From Histoplasma ohiense (taxonomy: Eukaryota > Ascomycota > Eurotiomycetes > Onygenales > Ajellomycetaceae), in NCBI GenBank assembly GCA_017607445.1, contig JAEVHH010000001.1, positions 310,001 through 374,000 on the forward strand: a stretch of 64,000 bases of DNA, written 5' to 3'. How positions within the stretch are numbered: position 1 is the stretch's first letter; each line of letters opens with the position of its first letter. Below, piece after piece: positions 1 to 12,539 of this stretch. Position numbers and translations under genes: made by a program. Below the pieces are notes generated by a model, which saw only the letters and a list, made by a program, of their open reading frames with translations, was not told the origin of the DNA and did not search any database.

Positions 1-772
1 CACTGCTTCAGATTAGTGTCATCTCAGTGATCTATGAATGCAAAGCACTCATATACTGAGTGATTAGAAGTCTTGATATCAGAGTATGTGTAAGACTTCT
101 GTATACAGATCATTTCACAGCTCTGTTTGAAAGTAAGCTGTAGAGCTGCTGTGTGATAGAGAACTACTCTGACTGTATTTATTCAAAAGATTTGCAGAGA
201 ATGATTTTTCTGCTGATTGTTTCTGCAGTATCAGTCACATTGCTGATATTAATATTCTAGCATAAGAAGTTACTTAATAAGCTGCTGTCAAAGTTCATCT
301 GTGAAATGAGATTGAAAAGTCTCAGATCTGTTGTCTGCATGCTGAGGCTAGATTGTTTTTTGACTGTTTAACTATACTGCTGCTCCACTGTGTGATCTGA
401 GTGTTGTCTGATGTGAACCATCTGTCAGATGATGTTCTCTTCACTGATGAAGCTCTGAATAGCTATTTACTTATGAAATACTAGCTCAGTGAGCTGTGTT
501 GACTGAGTTGATTGAGTGAATGATGTAGATATCATCACTGTAATCATTGATGTTGACTGTGCTGATGATGATTATCACTTCTGAGCATTTCTGTGACATC
601 TGTCATCAAGACAGTGAACAGCTGCTAGCTTTTTTTGAGTTAGATGTCTGAAAATGTCATTCACACATCTGAGTGCAGCAGAACAGTGCTGATACTCAGC
701 TGAGTAGAGTTGACAGCAGTTAATATATTATAGTGCTTTTTTACACTTCACATCTGTTGATCTCTTATGCTG
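1..772. repeat. Degraded AT-rich repeat DNA, no gene seen
   Basis: No convincing reading frame, TE motif or RNA gene is visible. The sequence is nearly free of CpG and rich in TG/CA dinucleotides, like the mutated elements to its right. It is probably the remains of an older repeat into which the solo LTR at 773 inserted. Confidence 0.5.
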
Positions 773-1038
773 TGTAATGCACTTGTTTATTATTTCCTTA
801 TTATCTTCGCTTATTCTTACCTCTTTCCATTATACTCTCGCTACCACTATTTCTATATGTATATATATATCGATGTATGTATTTTGCACATCTTCTTTCT
901 CTTTCTTTTCTTCCTTAGCGATTAGCTACGCTACGTTATGCTACTATACTATATTACTCTACAATATATTACTATTATCTCCGATACACTATAAACTATC
1001 TTCTACTGTTACTCTTCACACTGTCACTACACCTCACA
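773..1038 (+). repeat. Solo LTR of the chromovirus family (copies A, B, C)
   Basis: This 266-bp unit begins TGTAATGCAC and ends ACACCTCACA, like the LTRs at 10823, 23891, 52096 and 59293. It is flanked by a direct TGCTG duplication (768-772 and 1039-1043), the 5-bp TSD expected of Ty3/gypsy integration. No internal region adjoins it, so it is what LTR-LTR recombination leaves behind. Small open frames within it are shared by every LTR copy and are not genes. Confidence 0.93.
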
Positions 1039-2404
1039 TGCTGGCTTGTGGGCTCACCACAGTTGAAGCATCTCATCAGTTGTGCACACTTTGATGAATA
1101 GCAGTATCTCTGACATTCTGAGTTATGTCTCACTGTCAGTGACCTTTTCTCAATGAGTCTGATCCTCTCACTGACATTGAAGAGTGAGAAGTCTTTCACT
1201 GAAGTGAGAAAAAAAACAATTCATATAATCTTCTCTGTCTTGAGATTCACTTCATGTTGTGAGAGTCAACAGCTCACTGATTTTATCTTTGTCTGAGTCA
1301 GAATCTCTCTTTTAATCATTTTATCTGTGAGGATTTTAGTTTCTTCTCAGTTCTGAACAAATTTCAGAATCTCTGAGACAGTATAATTGTACCACCACTC
1401 TGATAGCTGAATCTCTGTGATGTCAAGAACTTCACAGAGAGTAGTCACTGTCTTCTCAGTGATCAGAGCATTGTATATATTTCTGTTGCTTGATGTGATT
1501 GCTCAATCTGTTCTGATAAGCTTCATCTTCAGCATATTAGCCATGTTTCTCACTCTCTGAATGTTTGCAACAATCATCTGTTACACAGTATATGACTGCA
1601 GTCAGATGATCTGTTTCTCTGATTGAAAAGTGATGAGAACTTGTGAATTCTTCTACTGCTTTATACTCTCTGTGAGACTTCTTGACTGACTGATGTTCTT
1701 GAGCTGCAGACTGGCTTCACTAACTCTGTCAGCTGAAAAAGCTGCAGTTTTGATAGAGATAGCTTTAGAGAGAGCAGAATTTTTTCTCTTCTGTATGATA
1801 TCTGCTCAGATAGTCAGCTTTCTCACAGTTGTCTTTGCTGAATTTGACTGTGAATGAGTATTTAGAGTAGTATTCTTTCTCAGAGTTGATGCTGCACTCA
1901 GATCTGCTGTCATATATGCAATGAATCTTTCACAAAAGATTCAGACAAAGTTCTGATTGATTGACTGCTTCTTCTTCTCAATTCAGCTGTTCAGAATTCT
2001 TGTCAATCTGATAAAAGTCTTCTACTGCAGATTTTATTGTTGTTGAGTCTTCTCAAACTATTTCTGTAGCTGAGAGATGACTGTGAGAATACTGTCACTG
2101 ATTTCTTTGAGAACTGAAGAAGACATTGTAACAGTTTTTCTCTGTCTCTTATCAGTCTTTTCAGTAATAAAATTGACTGATGACTTCAGCTTCAGTGATC
2201 TGATGTAGGCTATATCAATGTTCTTGAGTGGATGGGAAGGCATTGAGGGCTCCATGACCACTCAATCTGTGCAGTACACACACATGGAGTAATCACAGAG
2301 AGTGTGCAATGATGTTGAATGAGTTGAAGAATTAAAATTATATGAAAAACAGTTAGAAAATGGAAAAATTCAAATGTACCTCTACATTCATGAGTAGTTG
2401 TAAG
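1039..2404 (-). repeat. Degraded repeat relic E, with minus-strand coding remnant
   Basis: AT-rich mutated repeat. Its right part (about 2040-2404) is repeated at 27593-27957, showing it belongs to a dispersed element. A minus-strand frame at 2058-2261 has a counterpart at 27688-27891; both contain SSVNFI-EKTDKR. Farther along the minus strand the frame is broken by many stops. No reverse transcriptase or transposase motif could be recognised, so the element class is unknown. Confidence 0.5.
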
Positions 2405-2851
2405 GATGCGCTCCACAGTGGAGCGCGGAGCGGAAGAACATTAAGAAGTATGCATAAGAATTGTTAGAAACTACACAAGCACAGAGTGTGGAGTGGGGGA
2501 ATTATTGAGAGCTACATGAAAGAATCATTAGAGACTACACAAGTGTGGAACACAGAGCAGAAGAACATTAGAAGCTACACAAAAAAATCATTAGAGACTA
2601 CATAAGTGCAGAGTATAAAGTGGAAGAATGTTAAGAGCTACACAGAAAAATCATTAGAAACTACATGAGCACAGAGCACAGAGCAGAAGAACATTAAAAG
2701 CTACACAGAAGAATCATTAGAAACTACACAAACACAGAGCACAGAGCAGAAGAACATCAAGAGTTACACAAAGTCACAACAGTCAGAAACAAGTGAGTGC
2801 AGAAGAGGAGTTGATTGTGTAAGATAATTACTAACAGATGCTAACTCATCA
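2405..2851 (-). repeat. Partial LTR of chromovirus family D, reverse orientation
   Basis: Read on the minus strand from 2851 this begins TGATGAGTTAGCATCTGTTA, matching the LTR starts at 43002 and 51789. It contains the same roughly 60-bp internal repeats built around 'cttctaatgttcttctgctc'. It loses similarity at a palindromic CGCTCCACTGTGGAGCG near 2408-2425, where sequence shared with relic E begins, so the 3' part of the LTR is missing. No TSD was found. Confidence 0.75.
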
Positions 2852-3479
2852 CAACATCTGCTGTGTATTAGAATGCACAGTGAAGCTTCTACTCTGTGTC
2901 ACAGATGACAACATCAACTCTCAAATCTGACTCTGTCTTGACAACATCTCAGTCATCTGAAGTATATAGAACAGTGCAGCAGTCTTCTTGAACTGAGTCT
3001 ACAGCTGCTGTTATTAGCTTCTCAGATAATATAATATAGATCTGAAATGAGCTTCTGAGTATATGAAAATAGAGAACAATGAGAAAACAGACTGTCTGAT
3101 TAAGCAGACAGTCTCATCTACTGCAGCTTCAGTCTATGAACTCAAGATCATATTCACAGTCAGTGAGATTCACACAGTGATCAAGCAGCTCAGTCAAGAG
3201 ACAGAGTAAGAGTAATGAAACAGAGTCTGTGAAAAGCTTTCTGACTGATATCAGAGCTGAAGATTCAGCAGACTGACTGTGAAATATCAAATGAAAATCT
3301 CTTCAGAGCTCATTATATTATAGCATATTCTTCATCACTGACTTACACTCTGCTTCTCTCATGAGAACTTCTTCTGATACCACAGATGCTTTCAGCATGC
3401 AGATGTGAGGCTCATCTGTGTCTGTAGACACAATAAAAGCTCAGAACATTTGATACTCTGTCAACATTTACAGAGACAC
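2852..3479. repeat. Mutated repeat DNA flanking copy A, no gene seen
   Basis: AT-rich, CpG-poor and without a supported reading frame. Its last five bases (3475-3479, GACAC) are the left target-site duplication of copy A, so this stretch and the sequence from 24256 onward were once contiguous. Confidence 0.5.
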
Positions 3480-3745
3480 TATGAGATGTAGTGACAGTGT
3501 GAAGAGTAACAATAGAAGATAGTTTATAGTGTAGGGGAGATAATAGCAAGATATTGTAGAGTAATATAGTGTAGTAGTGTAATGTAGTGTAGCTAATCAC
3601 TAAGGAAGAAAAGAAAGAGAAAGAAGATGTGCGAAATACATACATCAATATATATATACATATAGAAATAGCAGTAGCAAGAGTATAATGAAAAGAGGTA
3701 AGAATAAATGAAGATAATAAGAAAATAATAAATGAGTGCATTACA
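3480..3745 (-). repeat. 3' LTR of chromovirus copy A
   Basis: Reverse complement of the family LTR. The terminal TG expected at 3480-3481 has become TA, a single transition. The inner end reads TGTAATGCACTCATTTATTA on the minus strand from 3745. Confidence 0.9.
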
Positions 3746-4189
3746 ATTGCCTCTCTTTTTTATAAGAGCTGTTCTCAGTGATTGTATAGATTGCTTGCTA
3801 GTAGATAATCACATTTCTGTATTGTAAGTTTCATTTGTTGATAGCAGTATATCGATTGCATTCTCTAGATAGCTTGTATATGCATTGTTATTGATTTTCT
3901 AATGCAGTGGAATTGATGGATTCTTTGATTGTCAAAGATTGTGTGCAGAGAAGCAAAAAGAATTTCTTTCTTCTTGAAAATTTCTCTTTTTTTTAACTTG
4001 ATCATCATCAAAGCTTCTTGCTCTTCTGCTGTGATTTCTCATTTCTCAAAAATTTTTAAATTTTTATATCATTGTTCTTTCTCCCTCTCTTTTTTATTGA
4101 AATGGGCTCTCTCAGTTATCTCAATTTTAAGTAAGTTGTTTCTTGAGTGTTTATCACATATTATTGTTGGTGTTCCTTGTCAGTGGTGT

Positions 4190-5275
4190 TATTAGTGTGG
4201 TCATGTGTGCCACTAGCTTGTTTTCATATAGCATCATTCACTGTTTGCTTATTATATTGCTCTAGATTTAGCTCTAATCATGTGATGCACAACAGTTGAA
4301 TTCCATGCAAATGTTGTGTCTCTAGACTTGAGAATGTTGATTTTTGATGTATGTTGAGATCAAATGCTCAGAAGCATTGTGAGGCTTGTGTCTCTGCAGA
4401 GAAATTCTGTAAATTCATGAGTAATTCTCTTTAATTCTTATTTCCTTTTTCTTTTTCTTCAAATTTGTTTTTGAATAGTGATATACTGATAATGATGCTA
4501 GATGTGTGATACATCTCTTCTGAGGTGCATCATGTGTGGGTGAGTGTTTATCTTCACAGAGATGGCAGCTGAAGAGAATATGATCAGTTACAAAAGTCAT
4601 CTTCATTGTTTGATAAAACAATTGAATGCATCTCATCTGGCAATGCTGTCTGCTCAGAGCAGAGCAGAGGTGAATGCTCTATAATTTCAGCACTGAGCAG
4701 CAGCTGAGTCTGCAGAGGTGCAGGTTTTGAAGACTGTGATTGTGTCTGATTCTTTCAGAGCAGAGATGTTAGAGGAAGAGAAGAGTGTGGAGAAGAATAT
4801 AAAGATTTTGAAAGTGACAAGCTTCAGAGACTCTGTGGTGGAGGGATTGATTGAAGAGAGGTTGATGGAGAAGAAGTTGGCTGAAGAGTCAATAAAGAAA
4901 ATTGTGGAGACACTGATGACTGCAGCAGTGCTTGTGATGTCTGCTTTCTTTGTCAATTTGTCACTGATGTCTGTGGAGCAGAGGGAGAGGGTGCTCTGAA
5001 TGGTGGAGAAATGAAAGAAGAACATGAAGAGAAATGCCTTTCTTCATCAAATATATCAGAGAATGAATAGATTGATGGAGAAGAAGAGAAGTGAGGAGAC
5101 AAATGTTTTGTGAAATAGATATTTGTCTATACTTCTGCACTCAAAATAAGTGCTGGTAATTTATGAATACCAGAAGAAGTATTGAATGAGAATGGCAGAG
5201 AGAAGAGATGAAAGAAATGATGAAAGAGAGAAGAGAAAATGAGAGATGAAAGATGAGATAAGAGTGAATGAACTG
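4190..5275 (+). pseudogene. Antisense Cys-rich/coiled-coil gene of copy A
   Basis: This lies in the 3' internal region of copy A but on the strand opposite to gag-pol. A Cys-rich stretch at about 4255-4425 has the pattern PCxCCVSRLEN, then CMLRS, then HCEACVS and FCK. After a presumed intron, a Glu/Lys/Leu-rich frame runs from about 4700 past 4999 with KSVEKNI, LIEERLMEKKL and SVEQRER, typical of a coiled coil. Copies B and C hold the same two blocks in the same order. The Cys spacing suggests metal binding, but no family was recognised and the splice sites are uncertain. In copy A the frame is broken by stops. Confidence 0.55.
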
Positions 5276-5547
5276 AAGATCTTTAGACTTTTCTTAGAAC
5301 TTGTTTCTTTTGTTTTTTTCTTGCTTATATGTTTTATTTTTTGTATTTATTATACTCAAATTGAATTTTTTCCTTTTTCCCTTTTCTCTGATAAAATCTT
5401 TAAAAAAATGTATTTGATTGGAGTTTGAGTGAAATTTGTGCTTCTAGTGTTTTTCAATTTAAGATTTGTGCTTCTGATGTCTTTTGACTTGATGTTTGTG
5501 CTTTTGATGTTTGAAAGTATGTTGATTTTGTATTTGTTGTTTGTTTT

Positions 5548-8500
5548 CTTGTTCAAGAAAGATTTTGAATGTCTGAGTGTTCAATATGTTTTCTTCTGAT
5601 TTCCATGTATCACCACTAGAACTCCAATCTGTTCATCTCACAAGATATTTCAGAGGTTTGTTTTTTTATTGTTGTTTTTCAAGAATTTCTTTAACTTGAT
5701 ATTCTTCTTTGTCATTGACAAGTTTCAGTTCTGATTCTGATAGAGCTCCATTTCTGCAGTTGTATGGCTTCAATAAAAATATGTGAAATACAGAATGAAT
5801 GCTTCTATATGAAGATGACAGTTCTAGTTTGTACACTTATTTCTCAATGATATTCAGAATCTTGAAGAGTTCAACATATTTATGATTGAGTTTGCAAACT
5901 GAGTGCAGCAATTGGAGATTTTTTGCATTGAGTATGATATAGTCATCTATTTTAAATTGTTGAGACTTATATTTTGTATTGTAATAAGTTTTCTGTGTTT
6001 GTCACATCTTTTGTAGATTCTTGATGAGCTTATGGTGTGTTTTCTTGATATGTTTCATGCAGCTAGCAGCATGTATGGTGACTGATTGTGATGATTTGCT
6101 GATATTAATTTTCAAATCAGATTGATATCTCATTAAGGCTTCTGTGGGTGTCATTTCAGTAGAGATATATTGAGAGATATTGTAAACAAACTGTGCTAGC
6201 AGTAGCCAGTGTGCCCAGTCATCTTGATAATAGTTGATAAAGCATTGAAGATAATGTTTCAAGATTTGATTTTGTTGTTCCATTTGATCATCTGTTTGAG
6301 AGTGAAAGGCTGTTGAAAGTTTCCAGCATGTGTCTAGCATATAACAAAAGATGGATCAATAATGGCTTGTAAACAGCAAATTTTAATTAGATATATGGTT
6401 TTTGAGTATTCTGTAAATTGTATAGAACTTGGTATAAACAATTTCTGCTAGTTCATCAGCAGTAATGTTTTTGATGCAAGAAATATAGATTATAAACTTG
6501 ATATATATATTCACAATCACTAAAATTGCATTATAGATTTGATGAAGAAATGTAGAGGCTGGCAAGTCTGTAATAAAATTTATAGTAATGAACTCAAAAG
6601 AATTTGATGATAAGAGAATTGTATTCAATTCTCCATATTGTCTGTGTCATTTTGACTTTACTCTTTGACAAGTATTATAAGTGAATATATAATCTTTGAT
6701 ATCTCTGACTAGCTCATGTCAATAGTATTTGTTCTGAATGCTATCTATGAACTTTTTTATATCAAAGTGACCCCTCTGTGAATCATCATGTTTTGCAATG
6801 ATAATTTCATCAATGAGTGTCTTTTGTTGAGGGACATACATGCAATCATCAGCATGCAATATATCATTCTCAGAAATTGTTTATAGCATATTTTCAGCAA
6901 CAGTTATATTCTTCTCTTTTATCTTCTTTCTTTACTCAGCAGCAAAAGAATCAATCTTCTGTGTTTTACTTAGAAATGAGATGAAGAATTCAGATATTTC
7001 TGTATATACTGAGTTCTCAAGAATAGTCTTATTGACTGCAATCTGAGGCATATATTGCTCAATGTGCAACAGAGGGGAAGAGTTTACATGAGAGATAGAA
7101 GATATTGATGTATGAAGTATTTTTGACTCATTAAAAAAAGCATTTTGCTCATTAGAGATCTGTGCACAGACTACATCAGAAGAAATATCATTTTGAAAAG
7201 AAGTATCAGCTTTTCAGTCTAGTCTAACTCCATGTTTCAGCTTCTGTTGCAGAGTAGATAATATAGTTTGATCATTATAGATCTCACTGTAGTCTGTGTG
7301 ACAACTGAGTTCATCAGCTGAATTCTTTGATTCAGAGTGGTGCAGTAATACAAAATTATAAACAGATAAAGCTTTCACTCATCTGATCTGATGTCTGTTC
7401 AATTTCTTAGTTGTCATAAAATACTGCAGATTGGCATGATCAGATCAGACTTGAATTGAATACTGATTTCTCTTCAGATAGTGTCTTCAATTTTTAAATA
7501 CTGCTACAATAATTAAGAGTTCTTTATCATGAGTATCATAATGTGTTTCTGCATCAATCAACTTTCTTGATCAGAAGACAACTGAGTGTCAGTGTTCATC
7601 ATTCTGCAACTGTGACAGAATAGCAGTGACTGCAAAAGTGAATGCATCAGATTCAATCTGAATACATCAAGCTGAGTCAAAATGAGCTAATAGAGAAGCA
7701 CATATAAAGTGTGATTTAAGCTCATTGAAAATGCTTTGAGCATCTTCTGTTCATATAAAAGTGGCTTTTCTTTCCCTCTTCTTGCTCTCTTTTGTAAGTT
7801 TGAATAATGAGGCTGCAATAGAGGAGAAAGACTTAATAAATCACTGATAGAAATTAGCAAAGCTCAAGAAGAATTGAATCTCTTTAATTGATTTAGATGT
7901 AGATTATTTCACAATAGTGAAGACTCTGTCTGACTTCATCTCAACATCATTTGTATCTATAACAAATCTCAGAAATAAGATTTTGTTCACTTCAAATTCA
8001 CATTTAGAGAGTTTTGCAAATAGATTTGCACACTTGAGACATTCTAGCATCTTAGTAACATGCACTTTATATTCCTGCTTTGAATTGGAGAATATGAGAA
8101 TGTCGTCCAAATAGACAATGCAATATATATTCAACAAATCAGACAAGACATTGTTAATGTATGCTTGAAATGTTACTGAAGCATTAGCTAGTTCAAATGA
8201 TATAACTATATATTCAAAATGTTCATATCTTGTTCTAAAGGCTGTTTTCCAACAGTCTTTTGCTGCTATAAGTATGCAGTGATAGGCATCTCAAAGGTTC
8301 AGCTTAGTGAATATCTTGACTTTTGAAAGTCTATCAAGTAATTCATTTATTAGAGATAGAGGATATCAGTTCTTGATGATGATTTGATTTAATCCTCAAT
8401 AGTCTACACAAAGATGAAGTTCATTATCTTTTTTGAAGACAAAGAGAATCAGTGCATCAGCTGAGCTACTGAACAGTTGTATCCACTCTTTATCTAATAC

Positions 8501-9200
8501 ATTTTTTAAATATTCTCTTAGAGTGGCTAACTCAGTTTCAGAGAGATTGTATATTGATATAAATGAAGATTATGTATCAGATTCAAAATCTATATGATGT
8601 TCTGTCTTTTCTGATCTTTTTGTGCTTATAGCAGCTTCTTCTGAGAAGATATGTGTGTATGACATGACATAATTGAGTAGACTGATTGACAACTTTGAAT
8701 ATGCAGCTGAGAATACATGTGAAACATGTTTTGAGTCTTTTGAATATTCTGTAGATAATACTACAAGCATTTCTACTCTAGCTTCTATGAGAACTTCAGC
8801 TAAAACATTTTGTTCAGAAATAATTTGAGACTGTTATTCATCTTCAGAGCTTCTAAAGAAGAATTGTTCATCTGATCAATCTATAAAAGAATTTGTTTGT
8901 CTTAATCAAGAAAATTCTAATACAAGATTGTAGTTCTTCATCTTCATTGCATGGAAGAAATGAGATGTCTGCTGTGCATTATCTTTGTGATCAGTGATAG
9001 TAGTTGCAATGTTATACTCTTCAAAGAAGTGTATTATACATTCATCAATCAATTTGATTATTTTGATTTTGCAGTGAGCAGCTCCTAGATTGTAATTCTT
9101 TGCTCAAAATTCATTGACACAGTTCACTTCTGATTCAGAGTCTACTAGCACAAGCATCTTTTGCAGATTCTTAGATATAGTGAGTTTCACTGTGACAGTG
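5548..9200 (-). pseudogene. pol of chromovirus copy A (PR-RT-RNaseH-IN-chromodomain), inactivated
   Basis: Read on the minus strand: a protease remnant near 9120-9170; reverse transcriptase with the catalytic VYLDDILIFSN at about 8080-8120; RNase H around 7450-7700; integrase with the FITDLPAS core (6383-6628) and the segment ending near 6002; and a chromodomain relic at about 5548-5725. Many in-frame stops make it non-functional. The order RT-RNaseH-IN and the C-terminal chromodomain define a Ty3/gypsy chromovirus. Confidence 0.88.
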
Positions 9201-9249
9201 AAGTTTAAGATGTTTTTGTATTGATTTTTCATACTTATGACTGTCATTG

Positions 9250-10610
9250 TGAGCTGAATAATGTATTTTAAGCATTTTTTGAGTTCTTCAAGTTCTTTGT
9301 GTCTTTTGTATTGAGTTTTGAGTCAGACTTGGTGTTTTTGGATTTGTCTTTGAATCATTTGAAACACAAATTGATGGTATGTTCTGATTGCTTGCAATAA
9401 TGACAATATTTTGATCAAATGAAGTCATTAGACTTTGTAGTGTCATTTTATCTGTATTTGTTTTGTGATCTATTATCAGCATTATTTCTGTTGTTAAAGC
9501 TTTGAGTGGGGTTTTTGAAATTTGACTTCTCTTTAAGCTTCTTCTATCTCTCTGACAGATTTGATTCTGTCATTGCAAGTTTATGTAGAGTGGCATCATA
9601 GCTTAACTCTTTCAATTTGATTGTATATTTGTCAAATTCTTGATGAATGAAAGGTAGAACTTTCATATAGAGATGTGATTTTCAATGATATTTGCTATAA
9701 GAATGCTGCAGATGCTTTTCAATTGATTGTAAGTGTGAAGTAAATTGTTGAACTGTCTGATCTTCTTGTTGCTCTGTTTTTCAGTACTGTCTATCAGTAT
9801 TTTGAAAACTTTTATCTGAATCAGTGACTTGACATTGCATTCAACTAACAAATTCTTCCCATGGTGGCAAAGTCTGCATATCATATGTATGTTGATATCA
9901 ATGTTGTTGCATCTCAATATTGAAATGAGTAATGACTTTGATGATCTTTTGATGATCATGTTTGTTGTAGTAATCAAGATCACTGATATGAAAAGCAATA
10001 GCAGCTGTAACAAAGTTTTCAAATTTTTTCATATTTTGATTTCAGAACTTTTTCACATCTCTTTAAAAAGAGTGACCACTCATACTGAGATCTTGAAGTT
10101 CTAATTGTCAAAGTGGTACTCAACTATATCTCCCACTGACAGTAGTCACAGTGCTTTTCACTAAGATATTGAGTGCTTGTAGTATGACTTCTGATGATCT
10201 GAGAATATTTGTGATATTATCACAGTTATCATTTATATTAATTGCATCTCTATCATGGTTCAGATGCACTTCTAGTATATTTCAGATGACTGAAATTGTT
10301 TTATTCAATTCTTGCAGTAAAGTGTTGCATCAGTATTGAAGTTCTTACAATTCTTTCTCAGTCTATAATTTTTTGATTCTTCTGATCACAGCTATCTTCT
10401 CAGTCTTAATTGTGCTGAGATCTTCAGAAGAGATATTTTCTTCTGAACTATATTCAGAATATGATTTCATAGAAGAAAATGATGTTTGTTGCATATTTTC
10501 AGTGACAGAAATGTGTGTTTTACAGTTTTCTTTCATGATGTTTGTTACTTTGAGTTCAGCAGTAGTATGAGTACAGCAGATGCTGTGGATAGAGGTCATA
10601 ACTATTACTC
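9250..10610 (-). pseudogene. gag of chromovirus copy A, inactivated
   Basis: Minus-strand homologue of the gag relics at 11150 and 52416, with the same N-terminal block rich in Ser, Glu and Thr (10363-10599) and the central block (9663-10022). A CX2CX4HX4C zinc knuckle remnant lies near 9370-9410. Gag would form the cytoplasmic particle and bind the element's RNA. Stops interrupt every block. Confidence 0.82.
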
Positions 10611-10646
10611 AATGAACTGTCTCTCAAAGATTTAGTGATTAGAAAC

Positions 10647-10822
10647 TGTGAGATGTAGTGACAGTGTGAAGAGTAACAGTAGAAGATAGTTTATAGTGTA
10701 GTGGAGATAATAGTAAGATATTGTAGAGTAATGTAGTGTAGTAGTGTAATGTAGTGTAGCTAATCACTAAGGAAGAAAAGAAAGAGAAAGAAGATGTGCG
10801 AAATACATACATCAATATATAT
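10647..10822 (-). repeat. 5' LTR of copy A, left portion
   Basis: Begins TGTGAGATGTAG at 10647 (reverse complement of the LTR 3' end) and stops at TATAT (10818-10822), the insertion site of copy B. The remainder resumes at 24161. Confidence 0.92.
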
Positions 10823-11092
10823 TGTAATGCACTCGTTTATTATTTCCTTATTATCTTCGCTTATTCTTACCTCTTTCCATTATACTCTCGCTACCGCTAT
10901 TTCTATATGTATATATATATATCGATGTATGTATTTCGCACATCTTCTTTCTCTTTCTTTTCTTCCTTAGCGATTAGCTACACTACACTACATTACACTA
11001 CTATATTACACTCTACAATATATTACTATTATCTCTGCTACACTATAAACTATCTTCTACTATTACTCTTCACACTGTCACTACACCTCACA
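10823..11092 (+). repeat. 5' LTR of copy B
   Basis: A 270-bp LTR starting TGTAATGCACTCGTTTATTA and ending CTACACCTCACA. It has the same length as its partner at 23891-24160 and differs at scattered transitions. Confidence 0.93.
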
Positions 11093-11149
11093 GTTTCTAA
11101 TTGCTCAATCTTTGAGAGACAGTCTGTTGAGTAATAGTTATGACCTCTA

Positions 11150-12520
11150 TCTGCAGCATTCACTGTACTCATGCTACCACTGAATCTGAAGCAGCAAACA
11201 TCATGAAAGAAAACTGTGAAATGCACACTTCTGTCACTGAAAGTGTGCAATAAGTATCATCTTCTTCTATGAAATTGAACTCTGAGTATAGTTCAGAAGA
11301 GAATATCTCTTCTGAAGATCTCAGTACAATTGAGATCAAAAAGATAGCTGTGATCAGAAGAATCAAAAAATTACAGACTGAGAAAGAATTGTGAGAACTT
11401 CAACAGTAATGCAACACTTTACTATAAGAATAGAATGAAACAATTCCAGTCATCTGAAATACACTAGAAGCACATCCAAACCACAGTAGAGATGCAACTA
11501 GCATGAATGATAACTGTGATAATGCCACAAGTATTCTCAGACCACTGAAAACCACACTACAAACACTCAACATCTTAGTAGAAAGCACTGTGACTACTGT
11601 CAGTGAGAGATGTAGTTGGGTATTACTTTGATAATTAGAACTTCAAGATCCCAGCATGAGTGATCACTCTTCTTGAAGAGATGTGAAAAAGTTCTGAGAT
11701 CAAAGTATAAAAGAATTCAAAAACTTTGTTACAGCTGCTATCACTTTCCATGTCAGTGATCTTGATTACTACAACAAACACAATCATCAAAAGATCATCA
11801 AAGCTGTTACTCATTTCAATGTTGAGATGCAACAATGTTGATATCAACATACACATGATATACAGACTTTGCCACTATGGGAAGAATTTGTTAGTTGAAT
11901 GTAATGTCAAGTCATCAATTCAGATAAAAGTTTCTGAGATATCAATAGACAGTACTGAAAAACAGAGCAACAAGAAGATCAGACAGTTCAACAATTTACT
12001 TCACACTTACAATCAATTGAAGAGCATCTGCAGCATTCTTATAGCAAATATCATCAGAAATCACATCTCTATATGAAAGTTCTATCTTTCATTCACTGAG
12101 AATTCAATAAATATGCAATCAAATTGGAAGAGTTAAGCTATGATGTCACTCTATATAAACTTGCAATGACAGAATCAAATCTGTCAGAGAGATGAAAGAA
12201 GCTTAAAGAGAAGTCAAATTTCAAAAACCTCACTCAAAGCTTTAACAACAGAAATAATGCTGATAATAGATCACAAAACAAACACAGATAAAATGACACT
12301 ACAAAGTTCAATGACTTCATTCAATCAAAATATTGCCATTATTGCAAGTGATCAGAACATACCATCGATTCATGTTTCAAACAACTCAAAGACAAATTCA
12401 AAAACACCAAATTCAACTCAAAACTCAATACAAAAGACACAAAGAACTCAAAGAACTCAAAAAATGCTTAAAACATATTATTCAGCTTATAATGACAGTC
12501 ATAAGCATGGAAAGTTGATG
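11150..12520 (+). pseudogene. gag of chromovirus copy B, inactivated
   Basis: Homologous to 52416-53830. The central block at 11726-12076 contains MLRCNN, MIYRLCHYGKNLLVECN and QFNNLLHTYNQLKSIC. The C-terminal part (12257-12568) is Asn/Thr/Lys-rich; its zinc knuckle near 12330-12375 has lost Cys residues. Several internal stops are present. Confidence 0.82.
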
Positions 12521-12539
12521 CAAAAACATCTTAAGCTTC

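Noticed and set aside
777..1094. Hydrophobic ORFs in the LTRs (also 3412, 10796, 23816, 52073, 59218)
   Set aside because: They lie wholly or mostly in LTR sequence, appear in every copy and on either strand of the window, and match no known domain.
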